Part shown: one piece after another, positions 25,565-34,202 of the stretch
Layout of the letters: each line of letters starts with the position of its first letter
How positions within the stretch are numbered: position 1 is the stretch's first letter
From: UBA1801 sp035353395
Lineage (GTDB): Bacteria; Acidobacteriota; Holophagae; Holophagales; Holophagaceae
Direction of reading: 5' to 3'
Length of the DNA: 38,644 bases
Assembly: GCA_035353395.1 (NCBI GenBank)
Contig: DAOPZL010000024.1
Location: 1-38,644 of the forward strand
Translations under genes and position numbers: made by a program
The notes under the pieces: generated by a model
Seen by the model: the letters and a program-made list of their open reading frames with translations, nothing else
What the model was told of the DNA's origin: nothing
Databases searched by the model: none

Positions 25565-28204
25565 ATGAAAACTTCCTCCCTCCGCAAGGCATTCCTCGAC
25601 TACTTCGCCCGGAACGGTCACCGCATCGTCTCGTCCAGCCCGGTGATCGGGCCGGCCGACGATCCGACGGTGATGTGGACCAACGCCGGGATGGTGCAGT
25701 TCAAGGACGTCTTCGTGGGCAAGGAGCGGCGGGACTACAGCCGCGCCACGACCTCCCAGAAGTGCCTGCGGGCGGGCGGCAAGCACAACGACCTGGAGAA
25801 CGTGGGCTTCACGGCGCGGCACCACACGTTCTTCGAGATGCTCGGCAACTTCAGCTTCGGCGACTACTTCAAGGCCGACGCGATCCGCTTCGCCTGGGAG
25901 TTCGTCACGGGTCCGAAGGACAAGGGCAACCTGGGCCTGGATCCGGAGCGGATCTGGGTCACGGTCTTCGAGGGAGCGCCCGGCATCCCGGCCGACGAGG
26001 AGGCGGCCGGACTCTGGAAGCAGGTGGGCGTCCCGGAGGACCGGATCCTGCGCTTCGGGAAGAAGGACAACTTCTGGCAGATGGGCGACACCGGCCCCTG
26101 CGGCCCCTGCTCCGAGATGCACTACTACCGCCCGAAGGACCTGGCGGGCAACTGCGCGGAGCTCGTGAACGGCGAGGGCGACGACATCATGGAGATCTGG
26201 AACCTGGTCTTCATGCAGTACGAGCAGGACGGCAAGGGGGGCCTGGAGCCCCTGCCGAAGCCGAGCATCGACACGGGCATGGGCCTCGAGCGGGTCGCGA
26301 GCATCCTCCAGGGGGTCGAGAGCAACTACGAGATCGACCTCTTCGAGCCCATCTTCAAGGGCATCTGGGAGGTCGCCAGGATCCCCGCCGAGGAACGCGC
26401 CGACCACGCCAACCGCACTGCCTCCCAGGTGATCGCGGACCACATCCGCGCCGCCACGTTCATGGTCTTCGACGGCGTGGTGCCCTCCAACGAGGGCCGG
26501 GGCTACGTGCTGCGCAAGATCATCCGCCGGGCGCTCCGGTTCGGGAAGAAGCTGGGCATCGAGGCCCGGTTCTTCGCCGACCTGGCCCCCCGGGTGGTCG
26601 AGGCCATGGGGGACGCCTACCCCGAGCTGGGATCCGAGCTGCCGCGCATCCAGAAGGTCGTCGCCCGGGAGGAGGAGCAGTTCCGGACCACCCTCAACGC
26701 CGGCCTCCGGATGCTCGAGGGCATGGAGATCAACGGCGGCACCCTGGCCGGGCCGGACATCTTCCGCCTCTACGACACCTACGGCTTCCCCGTGGACCTG
26801 GTGGAGGACTGGTGCAAGGAGCGCGGCGTCAAGGCCGACCTGGAGGGCTTCCAGAGGGAACTCGCCGAGCAGAAGGCCAAGAGCCGGGCTTCCATGAAGA
26901 CCCACGACGTGCGCCTCCAGGGAGACCTGGCCGTCCTGGCCGACCTTCCGGCCACGGACTTCCTCGGCTACGCCTGTCTCGAGGCCCAGGGCACGGTGCT
27001 GGCCCTCTTCGACGCCGGGCTGAACCGCGTGCGGGAGCTCTCCGGTCCCGGCTTCGCGGTCCTCGACCGGACGCCCTTCTATGCCATGAGCGGCGGACAG
27101 GTGGGCGACACGGGCGTGTTCCGCTTCCAGGGAGGCGACGCCCTCGTGCGCGACTGCACCGTCCCGGCCAGCAAGCGCAACCTGCACGACATCCTGGTCG
27201 ACCCGGCCCACGCCCCCCTGCGCGAGGGCATGACCGTCCTGGCCAAGGTGGACGAGGACCGCCGCGCGCGCATCCGGGCCCACCACACCGCCACCCACCT
27301 GCTGCACGCCGCGCTGCGGGAGGTGGTCGGCACCCACGTGAAGCAGGCGGGCAGCCTGGTGGACGACCAGCGCCTGCGCTTCGACTTCACCCACTTCGCC
27401 CCCATCGAGCCCGAGCAGATGGCCGAGATCGAGCGGCTCGCCAACGAGCAGGTGCTCCGGGCCAAGGCCACGCTCCTCAGGGAAATGCCCATCGACGAGG
27501 CCCTGGCCACGGGGGCCATGGCCCTCTTCGGCGAGAAGTACGGCGAGACCGTGCGCGTCATGAGCGTCCCGGAATTCTCGACGGAACTCTGTGGCGGTAC
27601 CCACGTGGCCAACACCGGCCAGATCGGGACCATCAAGGTCGTCTCCGAGGGGGCCGTGGCCTCCGGCATCCGCCGCCTGGAGGCCGTGGCCGGGATGGCC
27701 GCCCTCGAGCGTCTCCAGGACGACGAGAAGCTGATCGGGGAGCTCGCCCACCAGGCCAATGCGGGACGGGAGACCCTCCCGTCGCTCCTTTCGGCCCGGG
27801 ATGCCCGGATCCACCAGCTGGAGCGGGAGCTCAAGGAGGCCCGCCTCAAGGCGGCCTCCGGCGGCGAGGAGACCGTGGAGCAGGTGAAGGACCTCACCCT
27901 GGTCACGGCCCGCGTGGAAGGCCTGGAGACGGGTCCGCTGCGGGAGATGATGGACCAGGTGAGGACCCGCCACCGCAGCGCCGTCATCGCCCTGGCCTCG
28001 CAGCTCTCCGAGGAGAAGGTGGCCCTCCTGGTGTCCGTCTCGCCGGACCTCCAGGGCCGGGCCGACGCGGGCGCCCTGCTCAAGGCCATGGCCCCCCATG
28101 TCGGGGGCCGCGGCGGAGGCAAGAAGGATCTCGCCCAGGGGGGCGGCTCCAACCCAGCGGGCATCCCCGCCGCCCTGGAGGCCCTCCGGACCCTGCTCGG
28201 CTGA
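25565..28204 (+). CDS. alaS: Alanyl-tRNA synthetase
   Basis: An 879-residue class II synthetase that charges tRNA-Ala. The N-terminal catalytic core begins SSLRKAFLDYFARNGHR with TNAGMVQFKD and the motif 2 region (about 1-450). The editing domain has HHTATHLLH near residue 575 and CGGTHVANTG near 675, together supplying the zinc/active-site His and Cys residues. The C-Ala region ends in a GGRGGGKKDLAQGGG stretch near 845-860, typical of the family. The start matches other AlaS N termini, but there is no SD: the repeat element ends 5 bases upstream. Translation may depend on coupling or on the hairpin structure. A histidine kinase follows after 16 bases. Confidence 0.98.
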   Translation: MKTSSLRKAFLDYFARNGHRIVSSSPVIGPADDPTVMWTNAGMVQFKDVFVGKERRDYSRATTSQKCLRAGGKHNDLENVGFTARHHTFFEMLGNFSFGDYFKADAIRFAWEFVTGPKDKGNLGLDPERIWVTVFEGAPGIPADEEAAGLWKQVGVPEDRILRFGKKDNFWQMGDTGPCGPCSEMHYYRPKDLAGNCAELVNGEGDDIMEIWNLVFMQYEQDGKGGLEPLPKPSIDTGMGLERVASILQGVESNYEIDLFEPIFKGIWEVARIPAEERADHANRTASQVIADHIRAATFMVFDGVVPSNEGRGYVLRKIIRRALRFGKKLGIEARFFADLAPRVVEAMGDAYPELGSELPRIQKVVAREEEQFRTTLNAGLRMLEGMEINGGTLAGPDIFRLYDTYGFPVDLVEDWCKERGVKADLEGFQRELAEQKAKSRASMKTHDVRLQGDLAVLADLPATDFLGYACLEAQGTVLALFDAGLNRVRELSGPGFAVLDRTPFYAMSGGQVGDTGVFRFQGGDALVRDCTVPASKRNLHDILVDPAHAPLREGMTVLAKVDEDRRARIRAHHTATHLLHAALREVVGTHVKQAGSLVDDQRLRFDFTHFAPIEPEQMAEIERLANEQVLRAKATLLREMPIDEALATGAMALFGEKYGETVRVMSVPEFSTELCGGTHVANTGQIGTIKVVSEGAVASGIRRLEAVAGMAALERLQDDEKLIGELAHQANAGRETLPSLLSARDARIHQLERELKEARLKAASGGEETVEQVKDLTLVTARVEGLETGPLREMMDQVRTRHRSAVIALASQLSEEKVALLVSVSPDLQGRADAGALLKAMAPHVGGRGGGKKDLAQGGGSNPAGIPAALEALRTLLG

Positions 28205-28220
28205 TCCCGGCCGGGTTCCC

Positions 28221-29717
28221 ATGCAGCCCATCCGCAAGTTCCTGATCCGCGAACTCGCCGCCACTCTCGGGGCGATCGTCCTGGTGATGGTGGCGCTGGT
28301 CTGGATGGGAACGGCCTGGGTCGTCGATACCCGCGCGCCGATGGCCGTGCTGCGCCGCGAACCTCAGCTCGGCCTCGCGGTGGCAGGGGCCGTCCTTCTG
28401 GCCTTCGCCCTCTGGCGCGTACGGAGGCTGGCCAAGACGTGCGAAGCCAAGTTCGAGGCCATTTCTGAATCGGTCGCCGCCTTGAGCCGGGGGCTGACTC
28501 CGGCTCCCATCGCCTCCACGGTGAAGGAGATCAACGACCTCGGCCTGGCGCTCCACAAGGCGGGCGAATCCATCCAGAACGAGATCGAGCTGAAGAAGCA
28601 GCTGGAACGCAGCCAGCGGCTCGAGCTCATGGGATCCCTGACGGGTGGCGTCGCCCATGACGTGAACAACCAGCTCGCCGCCATCGTCGGCCAGATCAAC
28701 CTGGCGAAGGACAGCCTCCCCGAAGGCCACCCCGCCCGGCGGCGCCTCGACAAGGCCGAGGCCGCCGTGGACCGGTGCTCGCTGATGATCAAGTCCCTGC
28801 TGGGCCTCACCCACCAGGTTCGCCCGCGGCTCCGGAGCACGGACCTCAACACCCTGGTCGCGAATACGGCGACGCTCCTCGAGCGGGTCCTGGGTGGCCT
28901 CATCCGGATCGAGCTGGACCTGGCGTCCGACCTGCCCCCCATCCTGGGGGAGCCGGTGCAGCTCGAACAGGTCCTCATGAACCTCGCCGTGAACGCCCGG
29001 GACGCCATGCCCGAGGGCGGCCGCCTCCGGCTGAGCACGGCGCCGGATGGCCCCAGGGGGGCGTGCCTCAAGGTCCGGGACACCGGCACCGGCATTCCCG
29101 GGGAGGTGCTGCCCAGGATCTTCGAACCCTTCTTCACCACCAAGGGCATGGGGAAGGGTTCCGGCCTGGGGCTGGCCATGGTCCTGAAGATCGTGGAAGC
29201 CCACGGCGGCCGCGTCGAGGTGGACAGCCGGCCGGGCGCGGGCACGGAATTCCGCATCCACCTCCAGGTCCCCGCGGACCCCCCCGAGGAGGCGGAGACC
29301 GGCTTCCAGCCTCCCCAGCGCTCATACCACTTCGCCGGGAAACGGATCCTGGTGGCGGAGGACGATCCCAACCTGCGGGAACTCCTGGCGGACGCCTTCA
29401 CGCAGGCCCGGGCCCAGGTCGAGACGGCCCCGGACGGCGAGGTGGCCTGGGCCCTGTTCCGGCAGTCCCGCTACGATCTCGTCGTCAGCGACCAGCGCAT
29501 GCCGGAATGCACGGGCCTCGAGCTCCTGGGGAGGATCCGCGCCGCCGGCTCGCCGGTGCCCGTGATCCTGGCGAGCGGCTACGGCCTGGAGGGCATGGAG
29601 GATGCGCTCGCCAGGGATCCGGGGCTCCGCCTCTTCTCGAAGCCCTTCGCCATCCGGAACATCTTCCGGACAGCCTGGGAACTGCTGGAGGAGACGCCCG
29701 TCACCGCCCGGGATTGA
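28221..29717 (+). CDS. Membrane hybrid histidine kinase with a C-terminal receiver
   Basis: A 498-residue kinase. Two N-terminal helices (about 12-35 and 50-66) enclose only a short loop, so it has no large sensor domain. A linker coiled-coil (about 105-135) leads to a HisKA of the NtrB-like type, GGVAHDVNN (His146). The ATPase domain has Asn258, DTGTGIP (287-293) and GSGLGLAM (313-320). A receiver domain follows with EDD (380-382), phospho-acceptor Asp424 in VVSDQRMPE and Lys474. ATG 28221 lies 16 bases after alaS, and the two are probably co-transcribed. It converges on rny with 12 bases between. The cognate output protein is not in the window. Confidence 0.93.
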   Translation: MQPIRKFLIRELAATLGAIVLVMVALVWMGTAWVVDTRAPMAVLRREPQLGLAVAGAVLLAFALWRVRRLAKTCEAKFEAISESVAALSRGLTPAPIASTVKEINDLGLALHKAGESIQNEIELKKQLERSQRLELMGSLTGGVAHDVNNQLAAIVGQINLAKDSLPEGHPARRRLDKAEAAVDRCSLMIKSLLGLTHQVRPRLRSTDLNTLVANTATLLERVLGGLIRIELDLASDLPPILGEPVQLEQVLMNLAVNARDAMPEGGRLRLSTAPDGPRGACLKVRDTGTGIPGEVLPRIFEPFFTTKGMGKGSGLGLAMVLKIVEAHGGRVEVDSRPGAGTEFRIHLQVPADPPEEAETGFQPPQRSYHFAGKRILVAEDDPNLRELLADAFTQARAQVETAPDGEVAWALFRQSRYDLVVSDQRMPECTGLELLGRIRAAGSPVPVILASGYGLEGMEDALARDPGLRLFSKPFAIRNIFRTAWELLEETPVTARD

Positions 29718-29729
29718 GCCGGTCCCGGT

Positions 29730-31355
29730 TCACCGGGCGTATTCGACGGCCCGGGTCTCGCGCATGACCGTGACCTTGATCTGCCCGGGGTACTGCATTT
29801 CGCTCTCGATGCGCTTGGTGATGTCCTTGGCGAGCCAGAAGGCCTGGTCGTCGTTGACCTGGCCGGCGTCGACCGTGATGCGGATCTCCCGGCCCGCCTG
29901 CATGGCGTAGCTCTTCTGCACGCCCTTGTAGCTGTTGGCGATGCCTTCGAGCTGTTCCAGGCGCTTGACGTAGGTCTCCAGCATCTCGCGGCGGGCGCCG
30001 GGCCGGGCGGCGCTCAGGGCGTCGGCCGCCGTGATGAGCATGGCCTCCACCGTCCGGGGCTCGTGGTCCCCGTGGTGGCAGCTCATGGCGTGGATGACCT
30101 CCTCCTTCTCCCCGAAGCGCTTCAGGAGGTCCATGCCGATGTCGATGTGCGTGCCCTCCACCTCGCGGTCGATGGCCTTGCCGATGTCGTGGAAGAGGCC
30201 CGCGCGCCGCGCGAGCCGCTGGTCGGCACCCAGCTCGGCCGCCATGTATTCGGCGATGTGGGCGACTTCCTTGGTGTGCTCCAGCACGTTCTGCCCATAG
30301 GAGGTGCGGTAGTTGAGGCGGCCGATCAGCTTGTGGAGCTTGGCGTGGATGTCCGGGAAGCCCATGGAGATCGCGGTGGCCTCGCCCAGTTCCTTCAGGT
30401 GCTGGTCCATGTCCACCTTGGTCTTCTCCACGGCCTCCTCGATGCGGGCCGGATGAATGCGGCCGTCGGCCAGCAGCTTCAGGATGGCCTGGCGGGCCAC
30501 CTCCCGGCGGATGGGATCGAAGCTGGAGACCACGATGGTTTCCGGCGTGTCGTCCACGATGAGGTCGCAGCCCGTGGCCTTCTCCAGGGCGCGGATGTTG
30601 CGCCCCTCGCGGCCGATGATGCGCCCCTTGAGATCGTCCGAGGGCAGCTGCACGGAGGTCACGGCGGAATCGGCCACCACGTCCGAGGCCACCCGCTGGA
30701 TGGCCGAGCAGATGGTCCAGCGGGCCTTCTTCTGGGCTTCGTCCTGGGCCTCCTCGTCGATGCGGCGGATGAGCTTGGCGGCGTCCATCCTGGCGGTGTA
30801 TTCCAGCTGGCCGATGATCTCGGCCTTGGCCTGTTCCCGGGAGAGCCCCGCCAGTTCCTCCAGCTTCTGGGCCTGCTGCTCGACCAGGGCCTTGGCCTCC
30901 ACCTGGAGGGCTTCCAGCTTCTCGGTTTCCGCCTTCCGCTTCTCGATCTTGAGATCCAGCTCCTTGGTCTTCTGGTCCACCTGGGTCAGCTTCTTGTCGA
31001 GGCTGTCCTCCTTCTGCTGGACCCGCTGCCCTTGCTTGTCCAGGTTGGCCATGCGCTCGTTCACGAGCTTCTCGGCCTCCTGGCGGGCCTGGAGGGCCTG
31101 CTCCTTGGCCTTGAGCTCGGCCTCCTTGCGCAGGGCGTCCGCCTCGCGCTGCCCTCTTTCCCGCAGGCGCTCCGCTTCCTTCTCCGCTTCCGCGAAGGTC
31201 TGCTCGCGCTGGACCTTGAGGTCGGCCTCGGCCTTGGTCATGGCCTGGGAGACGTCCACCACCGCCTGCTGGGCCTTCTTCATCTGCCAGATGAAGCCGC
31301 AGACGGCGGCGATGGCCAGGATCAGCAGGATCCAGTCCAGTATGTTCAGGTTCAT
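29730..31355 (-). CDS. rny: Ribonuclease Y
   Basis: A 541-residue membrane-anchored endoribonuclease that starts mRNA decay. One N-terminal helix (about 5-24) is followed by a long coiled coil (about 30-205) rich in Glu, Lys and Gln. A KH domain carries GRIIGREG (244-251). The HD domain contains His360, the metal motif LFHDIGK (His389, Asp390) and HHGDHEP further on. The C terminus ETRAVEYAR is typical of RNase Y. AGGAG precedes two adjacent ATGs; the second (31355) has 6-base spacing and is used, though 31358 is also possible. Upstream lies the probable 6S RNA. Confidence 0.96.
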   Translation of the reverse strand: MNLNILDWILLILAIAAVCGFIWQMKKAQQAVVDVSQAMTKAEADLKVQREQTFAEAEKEAERLRERGQREADALRKEAELKAKEQALQARQEAEKLVNERMANLDKQGQRVQQKEDSLDKKLTQVDQKTKELDLKIEKRKAETEKLEALQVEAKALVEQQAQKLEELAGLSREQAKAEIIGQLEYTARMDAAKLIRRIDEEAQDEAQKKARWTICSAIQRVASDVVADSAVTSVQLPSDDLKGRIIGREGRNIRALEKATGCDLIVDDTPETIVVSSFDPIRREVARQAILKLLADGRIHPARIEEAVEKTKVDMDQHLKELGEATAISMGFPDIHAKLHKLIGRLNYRTSYGQNVLEHTKEVAHIAEYMAAELGADQRLARRAGLFHDIGKAIDREVEGTHIDIGMDLLKRFGEKEEVIHAMSCHHGDHEPRTVEAMLITAADALSAARPGARREMLETYVKRLEQLEGIANSYKGVQKSYAMQAGREIRITVDAGQVNDDQAFWLAKDITKRIESEMQYPGQIKVTVMRETRAVEYAR

Positions 31356-31404
31356 CATCGGCTCCTCGGGGAAGAGCCAGCCGTGCATGTGCCCAAAAGT
31401 GATC

Positions 31405-31588
31405 CCCGCTCGGTCGTGGTGGCTTGCCGTGTTCCCTAGGTCATAGGGGGGTAGTCAGATTCCCGGTTTAAGGCGCTCCGACGCGCGGCGCGCACAAGGC
31501 CGGGGGAAGACCGCCCAGGCGGTTTTACGGAACAGGCGCTCGGCCGACTCACGGGCCTCGCAGGGATCGATCACCGCTCCCGGATCAA
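31405..31588 (-). ncRNA. ssrS: Probable 6S RNA
   Basis: The stretch between zapA and rny has no gene but many stems. The place, directly 3' of zapA, is the classic site of 6S RNA, which sequesters sigma-70 RNA polymerase. On the minus strand I see a 6-bp stem with a 2-base loop at 31510-31523 (ACCGCC/GGCGGT), the 6S-like GGAGCGCCTTAAAC (CCTTAAAC at 31466-31473) and a CCCTA/TAGGG hairpin at 31434-31448. That hairpin is where E. coli 6S has its CCUUG hairpin in the 3' side of the bubble. TGATCC near 31587 can pair with GGATCA near 31405 to close the molecule at about 185 nt. The ends are estimated and overlap the zapA stop. Confidence 0.6.
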
Positions 31589-31959
31589 GATGGATCCTGT
31601 CCCTCGAAGAGGGCGCCGGGAGGGAGAGTTTCATCCGGAACATCATCGAGCAGCTTCGTCAGAGTCAATTCCAGGTCTTGGGTTTGCTGGCTGGCTGCCT
31701 GCTCCAGGCGCACGATCTGATGCGCGAGGTTCAGGGCCCCCATCAGCATCCAGGTTGATGTGTCCAGAGCCGAAGGTGGGCACCCCCATCTTAGCTCATA
31801 GGCCCGTTCCATGTCGCGGAAGGTCTGCTCCAGGAGGGCCGTCGACCGGGAAAGGGTGGCTTCGTCCACCGTGCTGTTGATCCGCATCGACCGGCCGAGG
31901 ATGTCGACCTGCACCTCGCCGGGCTGGAGCGGGGCTGTCTCCTGTTCCCAATCGTTCAC
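31585..31959 (-). CDS. zapA: Cell division protein ZapA
   Basis: A 124-residue ZapA, a cytoplasmic protein that bundles FtsZ filaments. VQVDILGRSMRI (17-28) is the usual first-strand motif. A long helical region (about 30-105), including LNLAHQIVRLEQ, forms the coiled-coil dimer. A short acidic tail makes it longer than the usual 100 residues. It starts with GTG at 31959, overlapping the TGA of the zapB-like gene as GTGA, so the two are translationally coupled. The probable 6S RNA follows directly. Confidence 0.88.
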   Translation of the reverse strand: MNDWEQETAPLQPGEVQVDILGRSMRINSTVDEATLSRSTALLEQTFRDMERAYELRWGCPPSALDTSTWMLMGALNLAHQIVRLEQAASQQTQDLELTLTKLLDDVPDETLPPGALFEGQDPS

Positions 31960-32192
31960 GCCAAGTCCTCTATAGTCTTGAGGATATCCTCAACCTGCGC
32001 CTTCACTTGGTCCCGTTCCTTGGCGAGGGCGTTGCGCTCGGACTGGAGGTCCTCCATGCGCCGCCTGAGCCCATGGAGTTCCTCGTCGACGGTGCTGCGC
32101 TCCCCGCGCAGCCGCTCCACCTCTTCCCGAAGCTGGTTGCGCTGCTGGATGAGCGCCTGAAGTTTGCCTTCCAGTTGTTTGAGCAGATCCAT
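31956..32192 (-). CDS. ZapB-like coiled-coil protein
   Basis: 78 residues, almost wholly a coiled coil with heptad Leu, Ile and Val (LLKQLEGKLQALIQQRNQL onward). Size, composition and coupling to zapA suggest a ZapB-type partner of the division ring, but coiled coils give little sequence specificity. GAGG lies 5 bases before the ATG. It begins 21 bases after the pheT stop, so it may be read through from pheST. Confidence 0.75.
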   Translation of the reverse strand: MDLLKQLEGKLQALIQQRNQLREEVERLRGERSTVDEELHGLRRRMEDLQSERNALAKERDQVKAQVEDILKTIEDLA

Positions 32193-32213
32193 GGGGGCCT
32201 CGCGACCCCCATT

Positions 32214-34202
32214 CTATCCGCGTAATCCGGCTCCGAGGGACTTCGCCGCGTCGAGAACCGCGGCCACCCACTGGTCCACTTCCTCGCCCGTGAGGGTCCG
32301 GGACGGATTCTGGAAGCGCAGGCGGAACAGCCACGCCTGGCGCCCCTCCGGCAGGCTCTTGTGGCGGAAGACGTCCACGCAGCGGAGGTCCTGGAAGGAC
32401 TCTCCGGCGGCCGTCCTGGCGGCGGCGGTCATGGCCTCCACCAGGGGGAGGTAGCCCTGGTCCAGCCCCACGAGCAGCGAGAGGTCCCGCGCCACGGAGG
32501 GAAGCCGGCTGAAGGAGGTGAAGGTCGGGATGACCCGCTCGGGGGGATCCGGGATCGCGTCGAGGGGCACCTCGAACTGCCAGCCGAGGTGGCCCTGGGC
32601 GCCGCCCACGACTCCCGAGAGCGTCCAGCGGTCGAAGTCGCGGATGACCTGTTCCGGGACCGACAGGGCCTTCAGGATGCCGATGAGGTAGCTCTTGCCT
32701 TCCGGGGCGGCGATCTTCCGGACCGGGGTCAGGGGGTCCTCCCCGCCCGCCTCGCCGGCCCACACCAGGCCCAAGGTCCAGCGTTCCTCGACGGGCGCTG
32801 CGGAGTCCTGGGGCCGGGAGATGAACACGGGCGCCATCTCGAAGAGACGCACTTCCCGGGCTCCCCGGTCCAGGTTCGTGGCGGCGGCGTCCCGGAGGTC
32901 CCGGAGGAGGGTCCCCCGCATGAGGGAATACTCCTCGCCCAGCGGGTTCTTCAGGCGCCGGAAGGCCGGATCGTCGCCGTGGGGGCTGTCCTCGCCGGGA
33001 TCCACGAAGCCGAAGGTCACGGCCTGGCAGAAGCCCAGGTGCGCCAGCAGGGCGGCGATGCGGCGGCGCTTGAGGTAGTCCCTGGAGAGGGGCTCAGGGG
33101 AGCCCTCCAGGGGCGGGAGGGCCGAGGGGATCCTTTCGTAGCCCCTGAGCCTCAGGACCTCCTCCGCCACGTCGTCCACGATGCCGAGATCGTGGCGCCA
33201 GGAAGGCGGCACCACCCGCAGGCCTTCCGGTTCGGACTCCACCCGGCAGCCGACGCGCTCCAGCAGGGTCGCCGCCTCTTCCACAGGGATGGTCTCCCCG
33301 GCCACGCGCGACATGACCTCCCCGGAAATCCGGACGACCTGGGCCGGGGGCGGCACCGAACCGGCCGTCCAGGCGCCCACCAGCCTTCCGCCCGCCCAGT
33401 CCTCGAGGCGCTGCACGAGCATGTCCCGGGCGGTCATCGCCATGCCGGGATCGGCGCCCCGGCCGAAGCGGAGGGAGGCGTCGGTGTGAAGGTTGTGGCG
33501 CTGGGCGGTCGCCCGGATCGTGCGCGGGTCGAAATAGGCGCTCTCCAGCAGGACGCGCCGGGTGGCAGGGGTGACCTTGGTGCTGTTGCCGCCCATGACG
33601 CCCGCCAGGGCGATGGCGCCCTCCTCGTCGGCGATGACCAGGTCCTGGGCCGTCAACGTCCGTTCCACCTCGTCCAGGGTCACCACCTTCTCGCCCACCC
33701 GGGCCCAGCGCACGATGAGGGCGCCGTGGATGGTGTCCGCGTCGAAGGCGTGGGTCGGGTGGCCGATGCGGTGGAGGATCTCGTTGCTGGCGTCCACCGG
33801 GGGGAGATCCTTGGCGTTCGCCCCCATGTGGGCGAGGAGCTCCCGGGCTTCGGCAGGGGTGCCCTGGGCCTTCCCGAGTTCCAGGACCGCCGTCGCGTAC
33901 AGGGGGCACGCCGGGCTTTCCAGGCGCACGGGGCGCAGGGCCTCCCCTTCCGCCAGCACCTTGACGGCGAGCGGCGCCATCGCCTCGCCCAGCCGGGCGG
34001 CGATGTCCCTGGCCAGTCCGCGGTGGGACAGCACATCGCCGCGGTTCGCAGTGACGTCGACATCCAGGACGGTGCTGCCGTCGTTCTCGTCCACCGCGTC
34101 GACGGGGAAGCCGAGGGAAGCGAGCAGTTCGCAGAGTTCCTTCGTCCCGACGCGCTTCAGGGCCGGGAGTTCCTTCCGGAGGGCCTTGGTCTCGATCAGC
34201 AT
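32214..34202 (-). CDS. pheT: Phenylalanyl-tRNA synthetase beta subunit, short form
   Basis: A 662-residue beta subunit of the alpha2-beta2 enzyme that charges tRNA-Phe. It has a B3/B4 editing-domain region (about 90-250), a B5 domain (about 265-345, RISGEVMSRVAG to RLRGYERIP), the catalytic-like core (about 350-560) and a C-terminal ferredoxin-fold anticodon-binding domain (about 575-662, SRLPSVARDLSLLV). Bacterial PheT is normally about 790-800 residues, with an EMAP/tRNA-binding domain at about 40-150. Here residues 1-45 run straight into the DVTANRGDVLSHRGLARD region, so that domain is missing. The ATG overlaps the pheS stop (TGATG), giving coupling for equal subunit amounts. Confidence 0.95.
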   Translation of the reverse strand: MLIETKALRKELPALKRVGTKELCELLASLGFPVDAVDENDGSTVLDVDVTANRGDVLSHRGLARDIAARLGEAMAPLAVKVLAEGEALRPVRLESPACPLYATAVLELGKAQGTPAEARELLAHMGANAKDLPPVDASNEILHRIGHPTHAFDADTIHGALIVRWARVGEKVVTLDEVERTLTAQDLVIADEEGAIALAGVMGGNSTKVTPATRRVLLESAYFDPRTIRATAQRHNLHTDASLRFGRGADPGMAMTARDMLVQRLEDWAGGRLVGAWTAGSVPPPAQVVRISGEVMSRVAGETIPVEEAATLLERVGCRVESEPEGLRVVPPSWRHDLGIVDDVAEEVLRLRGYERIPSALPPLEGSPEPLSRDYLKRRRIAALLAHLGFCQAVTFGFVDPGEDSPHGDDPAFRRLKNPLGEEYSLMRGTLLRDLRDAAATNLDRGAREVRLFEMAPVFISRPQDSAAPVEERWTLGLVWAGEAGGEDPLTPVRKIAAPEGKSYLIGILKALSVPEQVIRDFDRWTLSGVVGGAQGHLGWQFEVPLDAIPDPPERVIPTFTSFSRLPSVARDLSLLVGLDQGYLPLVEAMTAAARTAAGESFQDLRCVDVFRHKSLPEGRQAWLFRLRFQNPSRTLTGEEVDQWVAAVLDAAKSLGAGLRG

